From: Amphimedon queenslandica
Lineage: Eukaryota > Porifera > Demospongiae > Haplosclerida > Niphatidae
Length of the DNA: 22,680 nt
Assembly: GCF_000090795.2 (NCBI RefSeq)
Contig: NW_003546504.1
Location: 19,963-42,642 of the forward strand
Direction: 5' to 3'
Position numbers and translations under genes: made by a program. The notes under the pieces were generated by a model that saw only the letters and a program-made list of their open reading frames with translations, ran no database searches and was not told the DNA's origin. The number at the start of each line of letters is the position of its first letter. Positions within the stretch are counted from its first letter, which is position 1. Shown one piece after another: positions 9,738 through 17,513 of the stretch.

Positions 9738-10134
9738 CAAGAGTAGATGATAGTTAGAGAGAGTGTCGAACTGCACTATGCTAGCTGGAATATGACCGCA
9801 TAGAACTTTCTTGCGCATCTTTGGGCATTCCCGCATATTGGGTGTGGCTGAGTAGGGAAAAATGGCTGCCTAGTTTGCTCAACAAGGTTTACTGGCCGTT
9901 TTGGAGTCTCAGCTATAGCTGTACTGCATAACAGGCTTCAGCAGCATTATAAAGTGTACTAGGATGATGTCTACAGCTTCTTCAAGTGTTCTCCACTCTT
10001 CCTTATGAAAACTTCTACACGTGCTTTTAGTAGGTACACCTACAATTCAGGTCTCACGTGACTTAGTTCTACGCGGTCATATTCCAGCTAGCATAGTGCA
10101 ATTCTACACTCTCTCTAACTATTATCTACTCTTG
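9738..10134. mobile_element. MITE, second copy of the 7-bp-TSD family
   Basis: Inverted ends begin CAAGAGTAGAT and continue into ATAGTTAGAGAGAGTGT; the arms pair for about 55 bp, including GCACTATGCTAGCTGGAATA. Perfect 7-bp direct repeats ATTCAAG flank it (9731-9737, 10135-10141). It is 397 bp long and non-coding. It shares the terminal CAAGAGT and an internal GGGTGTGGCTGA with the element at 710-1149. It sits 11 bp after the last stop of the YqaJ relic and four bases (10142-10145) short of the next transposon. Confidence 0.85.
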
Positions 10135-10286
10135 ATTCAAGTAATGGCACATTTTCGATTTTTTATAATGAATAATTAGAATTAGATTTAATACGACCTG
10201 GAGGGCAAGCGCCAAGCGGTCAATTTCGTAATTATTGCAGCAGGAACTTGCTAGTAGCTTGTTCTGGCATTGTTCTTGTAACAACA

Positions 10287-11032
10287 ATGGTCAACTTTCG
10301 CGTAGTTCCTGGATGTTCAAAAAGATCTAATAGGGAGAAAGACTTATGATACTACAGAGTACCCCTGAAGGACAAAAAGCTTCTCCAAATTTGGATCTAT
10401 AAGATTGGAAGGAAGAATCTATCTTTAAATGGTAATTGTAGGGTATGTAGTGAGCATTTTGAGCCAAATTCTGCAAGAGGCAGATGTCTTCTACCTGGAG
10501 AATATCCAACACTTAAGCTGCCTGAAATAACAAAAGCAGAAAAGCAGCATAGGCCTCCTACTAAAAGAGTAACTGTGCCTTTGCATCAGAATCATGCCAC
10601 TGCTGACCATCATAGTGAAGAACAAAGGGGTATGGAGCAGTTGGCAGCTAAATCTCATGATATTGAAGTGCAAGTAGATTTGATTTACATGTAGATGACA
10701 CAAGGATAGTAAATTTAGAAGCTGAGGTAGAAGTTCCCAAATTAAAGCTACACACATTTGCATTATGTTTATCCAATATATGTAACAGTGATACTAAAAT
10801 TCAATTCTATACTGGATTTGGTAATTACTCTACATTAATGGCATTATACAAATTGTTGGGGCCGGCTGTTAACTGCTTAAATAACTGGGGAAGTGAAATC
10901 AAACGAGACACAAAAAGCATTCAGGAACGACATCGTTCACTTTCACCTACTGAAGAGTTCTTCATGGTTCTGGTACGCCTTAAGCTAGGACTTTTTGAGC
11001 AAGACCTTGCATATCATTTTGGCATATCTGTT
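10287..11032 (+). pseudogene. THAP-domain DDE transposase, N-terminal part, degenerate
   Basis: The start ATG (10287) lies 42 bp inside the left inverted repeat. Residues 1 to about 80 form a THAP C2CH zinc finger: VVPGCSKRSNREKD, W of IWIYK, CRVCSEHF and a PTLKLP-like end. An in-frame TGA (10347-10349) interrupts it at about residue 21, where Ser is usual. A one-base shift near 10681 moves the frame. The second part reads KIQFYTGFGNYSTLMALYK, then LSPTEEFFMVLVRLKLG..DLAYHFGIS, the helix-turn-helix that precedes the DDE_Tnp_4-type catalytic domain. The catalytic domain itself should lie in the gap that starts at 11033. The THAP finger probably recognises the element's ends. Confidence 0.75.
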
Positions 11033-11966
11033 NNNNNNNNNNNNNNNNNNNNNNNNNNNNNNNNNNNNNNNNNNNNNNNNNNNNNNNNNNNNNNNNNNNN
11101 NNNNNNNNNNNNNNNNNNNNNNNNNNNNNNNNNNNNNNNNNNNNNNNNNNNNNNNNNNNNNNNNNNNNNNNNNNNNNNNNNNNNNNNNNNNNNNNNNNNN
11201 NNNNNNNNNNNNNNNNNNNNNNNNNNNNNNNNNNNNNNNNNNNNNNNNNNNNNNNNNNNNNNNNNNNNNNNNNNNNNNNNNNNNNNNNNNNNNNNNNNNN
11301 NNNNNNNNNNNNNNNNNNNNNNNNNNNNNNNNNNNNNNNNNNNNNNNNNNNNNNNNNNNNNNNNNNNNNNNNNNNNNNNNNNNNNNNNNNNNNNNNNNNN
11401 NNNNNNNNNNNNNNNNNNNNNNNNNNNNNNNNNNNNNNNNNNNNNNNNNNNNNNNNNNNNNNNNNNNNNNNNNNNNNNNNNNNNNNNNNNNNNNNNNNNN
11501 NNNNNNNNNNNNNNNNNNNNNNNNNNNNNNNNNNNNNNNNNNNNNNNNNNNNNNNNNNNNNNNNNNNNNNNNNNNNNNNNNNNNNNNNNNNNNNNNNNNN
11601 NNNNNNNNNNNNNNNNNNNNNNNNNNNNNNNNNNNNNNNNNNNNNNNNNNNNNNNNNNNNNNNNNNNNNNNNNNNNNNNNNNNNNNNNNNNNNNNNNNNN
11701 NNNNNNNNNNNNNNNNNNNNNNNNNNNNNNNNNNNNNNNNNNNNNNNNNNNNNNNNNNNNNNNNNNNNNNNNNNNNNNNNNNNNNNNNNNNNNNNNNNNN
11801 NNNNNNNNNNNNNNNNNNNNNNNNNNNNNNNNNNNNNNNNNNNNNNNNNNNNNNNNNNNNNNNNNNNNNNNNNNNNNNNNNNNNNNNNNNNNNNNNNNNN
11901 NNNNNNNNNNNNNNNNNNNNNNNNNNNNNNNNNNNNNNNNNNNNNNNNNNNNNNNNNNNNNNNNNN
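11033..11966. other. Assembly gap (934 N)
   Basis: The bases are undetermined. The gap cuts the THAP transposase just before its catalytic domain and the SAP-SWIM gene before any YqaJ domain. Open frames that appear to cross the gap are artefacts. The true gap length may differ from 934 bp. Confidence 1.
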
Positions 11967-13067
11967 CAAGACATGCATTTCCTGAACTGTCGAATGGTGA
12001 AGAAAAGGTAGGCTCTCCTTATGCCCAACATAACAATGGTCATGTTCAATATTTTTAATTGAAGGGACAATGATTTGCAACATATGGCACATGAAGAATT
12101 GCAACATAGCAGATCAGTTTTGAGATTCTCTAATGAGACACTATCCAGTGGTGAACGCAAAGAACGAGGACGAGGGTCATACAGTGAAGGAATAGGAGAG
12201 GAACCAGAGGCTTTTTTTCTTAATCTTATCTGTGCACAACGATAGATCAAGAACCGGTATTATGTCAACCTTCTTCTTCCTTGGACGGGTCCATTCTTGA
12301 AGTTTTTGGGTGCATGTCAAAAAATCAGGTAGTCTTCCAGAAGTGCAGAACTCAACTAAGGCATAACACAGGGTACCCACATGCTTACAGCTAGTTTTTG
12401 GACCCTTCCATGTTTTACAACTACACTTAGCAATTTCAATATCATATGACTTTTTTGATATTGCTAAGATAACCTTATATGTGACATCTTTCTTCATTTC
12501 AGGCAAGCAATCCACATGAAACCAATATAGTGAATTAAGGACCCGAACCATAACATTCTGAATATGACCGCACTCATACACTGTGTCGCTTTGCCTTTTC
12601 ATTCATTCCTTTAAAATCACCGGCAGGAAGACCATCACTAACTATACTTGTAACAAAGTATGTTATCACCTGACCATGCGTAAATAGAGGCACCTTTTCT
12701 CTTTTAGTGTATACATTTCATATGTCTTGCCAATCTGTGCTAATCTCCTTGTTCTCTGCTGCAATTCTGCATGTAGCATCCTCAAAATCCTTATCTGGGT
12801 TTATAAGATTATCTGCCCAACCATTAGCAATATAAAATCTCACTCTATTAAGCATTTGTAATAAGTGTTATTATCATGCAATGAGCCTTACCTTGAAATG
12901 AGGTCTGGCTTATTTCCTCTTCTAGAAGCCCCTCTGCATATGAGCCAGCGCTTTAGCTCTGGTACCTTTAAACTATTTGGATTTCTGCCATTAAGAGAAG
13001 CCCCAGGAATGACCTTCTCTTGTAACTTAGTTGACACAAGATCTTTACTATCAAAACTCTCTGCCAT
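11967..13067 (-). pseudogene. SAP-SWIM zinc-finger protein (YqaJ-partner type), degenerate, truncated by gap
   Basis: Exon 1 (12892-13067) starts at ATG 13067, just inside the right inverted repeat. It encodes MAESFDSKD.. and a SAP DNA-binding motif (SLKVPELKRWLICRGASRR..KPDLIS). A 47-bp intron (12845-12891) leads to exon 2 in matching phase (RVRFYIANGWAD). Further on, GHIQNVMVRVLNS precedes the SWIM finger: CSCKTWKGPKTSCKHVGTLC at about 12370-12430. Then LQEWTRPRKKK and YDPRPRSLRSPL, typical linker signatures before a YqaJ nuclease domain, which would fall in the gap. Lesions: in-frame TGA 12718-12720, a frameshift at the 7-base homopolymer 12212-12218, and a further shift near 12100. It has the same architecture as the relic at 8170-9726, but the sequences are clearly different families. 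Confidence 0.7.
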
Positions 13068-13224
13068 AATACATGTACCTGCTGCAATAATTACTCACTT
13101 GACCCTTGACCGCTTGCCCTCCAGGCCCTATTAAATCTAATTCTAATTATTCATTATGAAAATGTGCCATTGAAAACAAGAGTATGCTGTAAAGAAACAA
13201 AAACAAAAACTATTATTAATTAGG

Positions 13225-13439
13225 CCTGGGTGGTAGTATCTATACTACGTTCACACTGGCTTTGTCAACTTACAATTTGAATAACTTCCTTATTTTACAT
13301 GCTAAAGACAGTGGTTTTTCTGTTGTATTTTTCTTGAAAGAGCTGGTATTTTGATATATGATTCAATTGAGTGCAGTTGTAGAAAAGGAGAAAAGAAATG
13401 AAAGTTAAAGAGCAGTTGACACCACTACTACCGCCCAAG
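13225..13439. mobile_element. MITE candidate, short inverted ends
   Basis: The left end CCTGGGTGGTAGTA (13225-13238) pairs with the right end, which reads CTTGGGCGGTAGTA on the reverse strand (13426-13439); 12 of 14 bases match. The interior has no coding frame. No convincing target duplication was seen, so the call is tentative. Confidence 0.45.
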
Positions 13440-13939
13440 TGAGGTGAGCACATAGGCATATAAAATTAACTTGGCGACCAGCTGTACACCACATGGACTA
13501 CCAAAAACAGCAAATATTAGCAGAAAAGAATATCAGGCATGGAACGAGCTATGACTATTATAAATGGACATAAAAAGATAAGTATAGCTCACCTTTTTGA
13601 CTATTTTCAACCACATATACAAATGCAAATGAAGAGAACAACACACCAACACAAACTAACAAGTAGCTATAACGAGCCATATCTTTTAGTTTACTTTGTT
13701 TAAGCCTAGGATTTGTATATGTACCATAGGAGGATTAATAATTTTATACTGTGGACATATTATTACACATAACAAAGGAGAAAAACTGACAACAGATTAC
13801 AGGAGCGGTGAACTCACTAAATTAACATTCAGAGATGAAGTTAGGGGCTTCCGCTGAGTAAAGATTGACTGTCTTGATAAAAATGAACCACTTGGTGCAC
13901 CAGAATTTTTTGCTAATGTTAGAAAGGCGCATCTTTATG
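13440..13939. other. Mostly unassigned; one hydrophobic mini-exon candidate on the minus strand
   Basis: On the minus strand an ATG at 13680 opens MARYSYLLVCVGVLFSSF.., a signal-peptide-like hydrophobic run of about 20 residues. It reaches a consensus donor (AAAAAG then gtgagc) at 13592. An acceptor (ttggtag) near 13500 would add only about ten residues. It might be a small secreted protein or chance. The stretch before 13940 may include a decayed upstream part of the retroelement, but nothing is recognisable. Confidence 0.2.
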
Positions 13940-14425
13940 TTTCACAGCTGTACCAATTAAGGAACATGGTTTTGCTTTTAATAAAGGAGAGTTTAAGGAT
14001 GTTATCTGCCTTCATTATGCTTGGTCTCTGGTATTTCTACCTTCTCACTGCATTTGTGGACATAATTTGACCATTGTACATGCACTTAATCGTAAATGTG
14101 GTGGTTGTCCTTCAATTAGACATAACGAGCTTGTGACATTACTGCTGATTTGCTAACTGAGACTAATTGTTCTAATGTAATAATTGAACCTATTTTACAC
14201 ACTCTTTCAGGAGAAGCTCTAAAATATTGTTCTGCAATTAAAGAGGATAATGCTTGTGTTGATATTTCGGTCTCCAATTTCTGGTCTTCTCGTCAAAGAT
14301 CATTTCTTGATACCCGTGTTTAAAATCATGTCATATAAAAAATAAGAAAAGAGGTGTTATGAAGAAAGAATAAGAAACATAGAGCATGGTTCTTTTACAC
14401 CTTTAGTTTTTGCTATACTATATCC

Positions 14426-14808
14426 CAGTTGAGTTTCGGACAAGAAAAACTGGAATAACTTTTTATAGGAATGTGAGATAAGGATGAAACTTTCATAGGT
14501 TCTTAGTCGCCAAAGTCTATCAAAATGTGTGAAACCTTGGGTCTCTAAGCCTTTAAGAACTCTGAGAACCGAGTTCTCCCTATAAACCCAATGGCATTAT
14601 ATACACCATTTGTGATGTAGCTATACATGTATTTTTCGAATTCCATGCAGCTGCTTTCACTTCAGTGCCAAACTCAACTGATTTGTATTCCTCTGGCAGA
14701 ATGAGATTTTCTTCTAATTGGGCAACCCCCTTACTTACAAGAACTTGTAAGTACGTCTGGGCATGACTGGGAGGTTTGGCCAGAAGGCGGAGCCTCTCAA
14801 TTCTTTCT
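14426..14808. other. About 380-bp insertion splitting the retroelement tail, with antisense coding-like frame
   Basis: The retroelement protein breaks at about 14425 and resumes at 14809, so this block is foreign to it. It contains a perfect 20-bp palindrome (ACTTACAAG, AA, CTTGTAAGT at 14733-14752) and a hairpin around GAACTC..GAGTTC (14558-14577). On the minus strand a frame of about 80 codons, open from about 14814 down to a TAG near 14583, reads LERIERLRLLAKPPSHAQTY and later LEENLILPEEYKSVEFGTE. That looks protein-like but is not recognised. No terminal inverted repeats or target duplication were found; the limits are approximate. Confidence 0.5.
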
Positions 14809-14925
14809 AGTGTATTTTATGAGAGATTGGACTCTCTTTTATTTGAAAGACAATCAAAGCCTTATTCTACTACTCTAAATACAGTGTGTAGGATTAGATG
14901 TCATCATTCATTCTCACTTTTTTAA

Positions 14926-15396
14926 CCCTTTAATGCCGATAGACGTCCTTGTACGTCAATAACATGAGGGGGTGTAGTATAATTGTTATTTTCTTTTTTA
15001 TTCATGGCAATATAACATTCTAGATAGTTTAAACAACTTCTCTTTTCATCTCTCTAACATATATAATATTGTCAAAGACTAAAAATACAGTATATAGGTA
15101 GAAACAAGATAGATAAATCATGATAAGGTAGATCATGATAACATGATAGAAGTCTATCTTTTGCTTCGCCAAGTCCGTGTAGTTAAAAAAAGTGGTTAGT
15201 TTCTTTACAATAGACGCTCCATTGCTTTATGCTGCTTTATTTTACTAAATACTACTTCTATCAAAGGATGAACATCCCATTAAGGCTGCAAGCAAGTTTC
15301 AAGTCTTGCAGAACAAGAACTTGAGAGACATGAATTGCTAAAGTAGTACCAATAAGAAGTTATCTTTATTCCAAAATTAATTTCGACATTAAAGGG
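14926..15396. mobile_element. piggyBac-type MITE with TTAA duplication
   Basis: TTAA flanks both sides (14922-14925, 15397-15400). The ends are CCCTTTAATGCCGA and, on the reverse strand, CCCTTTAATGTCGA: a 14-bp inverted repeat with one mismatch. The 471-bp interior is non-coding. TTAA duplication with CCC-starting ends is the signature of the piggyBac superfamily. It is inserted in the conserved tail of the retroelement relic, so it is younger than that copy. Confidence 0.85.
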
Positions 15397-15669
15397 TTAA
15401 GATGTGCTATCATTTCCTTCAGAGGTACTTGCTCGTCTTTTCATAGACCAAATCATTCATCCATCAACATTGACCTTGCCCTTTCTGAGGGTCAAGTCTT
15501 ACATTAAATTTTTTCAATACTATTACATAATAATAAATAGCAATGCCACATACATACACACACGCACACACATGTATATAACATTATTTTAATTCCATAA
15601 TTCATTTTTTTTCATAATTTATTATCTTAGACATTAAAAAAGTAAGAACACCAAATTTACTGTACTCAC

Positions 15670-15712
15670 CACAAGGTCTCATAAGTTGGTTAAGCTGAGA
15701 CCTAAACGTCAT
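15670..15712 (-). CDS. Possible first exon of an unidentified gene
   Basis: On the minus strand an ATG (15712) opens MTFRSQLNQLMRPC, which runs into a strong donor (CTTGTG then gtgagt) at 15669. Upstream (15713-15830) is a pyrimidine-rich stretch (TTCTCTCC..) that could be a 5' leader, or instead a polypyrimidine tract before a splice acceptor ending TAAG. No downstream exon was recognised; the retroelement and transposon relics occupy the sequence that would follow. This is weak evidence for a host gene. Confidence 0.2.
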
Positions 15713-16159
15713 CTTACAAAGGGAGAGAAGAACAAAACAAGAGGTAGAAACTGAAGAGAGTGACAAGAGAGTAGTGAAGAGCAGCTGGAGCGAAGTACGG
15801 TATTATGTGCAAACCCTAACTGCACATGCGAGAAGATTTGACAAATTGCGTGGGAAGTAGTAAAACAAATTACATCGTCAACGAAGGGTAGCGCAATGCA
15901 GCTACTCAGCTTTTTTATTGCCTTATACTATATGCTATGTCATTCACTCATAAGACATACAATATACATGTAATAAGCACGTTTTATTGGACATAACGTG
16001 AGATAAGAGACACTTTCTACCAGCAAAATGAAGGAATTGCAAGGCAAAATGGCTGGTGTCGAACCCAGTGGCCAAATTAATTACTATGATCAATGGTGGA
16101 GTCACATATACATGTACATACAAAGCCTAATTAACACATAAATTACCACTTATAAATTA

Positions 16160-16325
16160 CTATATACTGGTTATTTTCAGGGTAAAATATTTTTTCAAAT
16201 TTTGTGTTACTTTGTTCCGTTATGAAATTCTGCATCTCTAATATTCACAAAAATTTATTCATTAAAATCTTAGAAATGTAGGATTCACACATATATTTCA
16301 CCACAAAAATAAACCAGTATATGGT
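16160..16325. mobile_element. Small foldback MITE candidate
   Basis: ACTATATACTGGTTATTTT (16160-16178) is nearly the reverse complement of AAAATAAACCAGTATATGGT (16306-16325), and weaker pairing continues inward (GGTAAAATAT / ATATTTCACC). The element is about 166 bp, AT-rich and non-coding. A TA target is possible but cannot be separated from the ends. Confidence 0.45.
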
Positions 16326-16690
16326 ACAACACACACAATAATAGACTGTGTATGCAGTACCACGCAGACAAAAATGTTAAAATATGACTCAGATGCACAT
16401 TTTGCAATCACCTTAAGATTTGGAAAGGATCATAGACTATTCTTTTTAAATATTGAAAATGCAAGGTTAAGGGCCCCACTCCTTAACTTCAAATATGACA
16501 TGTTACCCCCAACATGCAGCATGTAGCACAATCATACATGTATAGAATAATATCTAACTTATACAAGAAACAATTTAAAATATTAAAGGGCTCAGCTTAA
16601 ATATTTATAGATGCTGGAAAAGTAGAATGTCCACTTTATGTTGCTACTAGTAAACTCCTGACTTGTTTGTTTCTTTTTAACTTATATTAA
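16326..16690. other. Non-coding stretch, intronic if the L3-like gene is real
   Basis: AT-rich sequence without a supported frame, repeat or RNA gene. It would be intron of the minus-strand gene whose exon lies at 16697-16792. Confidence 0.4.
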
Positions 16691-16696
16691 AGTTAC

Positions 16697-16792
16697 CTTT
16701 TTAATATTAGGATAATTTATGGCACCAATCTGTACTGCATTATAACCATCTCTTTCTTCTCTTTTAACCATAACAACTTCATTATCTAATAC
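16697..16792 (-). CDS. Internal exon resembling mitochondrial/bacterial-type ribosomal protein L3
   Basis: The exon is exactly 96 bp in phase 0. It is preceded by a good acceptor (tttgtag at 16793) and followed by a good donor (AAAAAG then gtaact at 16696). It encodes VLDNEVVMVKREERDGYN, then AVQIGAINYPNIKK. The V-x-VK-x-EE-x-DGYNAVQ-G pattern is that of bacterial-type L3, so a nuclear gene for a mitochondrial ribosomal large-subunit protein is the best guess. A coding-like stretch at about 16930-17035 (minus; DSLRECQEHTERFRKG) could be another exon of it, but no L3 signature is visible there. Downstream exons were not found down to 15700, so this may be part of a gene with long introns or a leftover exon. 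Confidence 0.4.
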
Positions 16793-17090
16793 CTACAAAT
16801 GAAAGAACACAATGAGACACAATCATACAGTAACTATTAATTCCAAGAGTACAAACAAGAACAGACTAAAGCTACTCCGTCATTACTCTACTTTTGTGTA
16901 GAGTAGAAGACAATAAAAACTTTGTGTTCCGTTTACGTATGAACAACGTTCCAAGCATTGCACAACTTGCCTCGACTGTTCCCTTCCTGAATCTTTCTGT
17001 ATGTTCCTGACATTCTCTCAAGGAGTCAGGCTTCTTAGATACATGTACCATTAAAGAATGGCTTCAAACCAAGGTTGATGATTTAAAAAG

Positions 17091-17146
17091 GTATATATAT
17101 ATATAAATATACATGTATATATACACACTGTATATATAAATATAAG
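17091..17146. repeat. TA-rich microsatellite
   Basis: Alternating (TA)n with interruptions (TATATATATATA, ACATGTATATATACACACTG, TATATATAAATATA). It is simple sequence and falls inside a spurious minus-strand frame. Confidence 0.8.
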
Positions 17147-17240
17147 TTGCCAGCTTATACTACATGCATTTGTTATCTCCCTCCACCTTATTCTCATTTT
17201 ACATGATTTAATAGGAAAGCAAGAAGTAGTCACACGACAA

Positions 17241-17302
17241 GATTCTAAACCTTTCCCTGCTGTCCACCCCAACGACTGTAGGCTGGGGAATGGCTTGGCT
17301 TG
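17241..17302. repeat. Hairpin repeat, copy 2 (inverted relative to 2606-2669)
   Basis: Reverse-complemented, this stretch reads TTCCCCAGCCTACAGTCGTT then GGGGTGGACAGCAGGGAAAGG, nearly the same as 2615-2659. The outer arms are more diverged than in copy 1. Two dispersed copies suggest a small repeat family, probably a non-autonomous element. Confidence 0.65.
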
Positions 17303-17513
17303 CAACACTACATGCAATAGGTCTTCTTGACAAAAATTAAATACACCACTATCTATAGGCTTGGAACTTTCTGGGTTTTACCCGTGAAGGCCCAAAAATT
17401 CCCCTCCGAAAGAAACCTGAAATAACTGGGTTTAACCCCGTTTTTACCTCTTAATTCCTTATTCATCATTAGAAAACCAAACCTTAAAGGGTGTGGTTTT
17501 ATCAAAATTAATT

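Larger units (their letters stand above)
10146..13168. mobile_element. ISL2EU-like DNA transposon with THAP transposase and SAP-SWIM gene
   Basis: Long inverted repeats, 10146-10244 and 13078-13168, share GGCACATTTTC, ATAATGAATAATTAGAATTA, CCTGGAGGGCAAGC and GTAATTATTGCAGCAGG. The left copy has an extra 8-10 bp. An AT dinucleotide flanks both ends (10144-10145, 13169-13170), compatible with a 2-bp duplication, although AT could also be part of the palindromic ends. Inside, two genes start just within the repeats and face each other: THAP/HTH transposase (+) and SAP-SWIM protein (-). A 934-bp gap hides the middle. The ISL2EU assignment rests on THAP-transposase plus nuclease-type partner gene plus 2-bp duplication, from memory. 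Confidence 0.75.
13940..15507 (+). pseudogene. Retroelement polyprotein C-terminal tail, interrupted
   Basis: Three pieces align in order with the tail that follows reverse transcriptase in many cnidarian and sponge retroelement proteins. Piece 1 (13940 to about 14425): VPIKEHGFAFNKGEFKDVIC, a zinc-knuckle-like CICGHNLTIVHALNRKC, IRHNEL, EPILHTLSGEA, VDISVSNFW, SFLDTRVF and IEHGSFTPLVFAI. Piece 2 (14809-14921): VFYERLDSLLFERQ.. and RIRCHHSFS. Piece 3 (15401-15507): RCAIISFRGTCSS..IDLALSEGQ, then TAA. The Asp residues around VDI and FLDTRV could belong to a restriction-like nuclease fold (inference). Frames shift near 14133, near 14330 and at the T-run 14918-14923. Two insertions separate the pieces. 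No reverse transcriptase domain is in the window. Confidence 0.6.

Noticed and set aside
10838-12250. Long open frames of 338-421 residues spanning the undetermined bases on both strands
   Set aside because: They consist mostly of N-derived X residues; only the sequence on either side of the gap is informative.
12865-13134. Plus-strand frame of 89 codons
   Set aside because: It is antisense to the SAP exon of the minus-strand gene, which has a start, domain motif and splice donor.
13169-13190. CAAGAGTA near the right end of the THAP element, as a possible third CAAGAGT-type MITE end
   Set aside because: The sequence after it does not continue with the family's inner terminal repeat and no partner end or duplication was found.
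16048-16074. tRNA T-arm-like string (GGTGTCGAACCCAGTGGCC)
   Set aside because: No acceptor stem, D-arm or anticodon arm could be placed around it.
17051-17317. Minus-strand frame of 88 codons
   Set aside because: It crosses a TA microsatellite and the dispersed hairpin repeat; no protein-like content.
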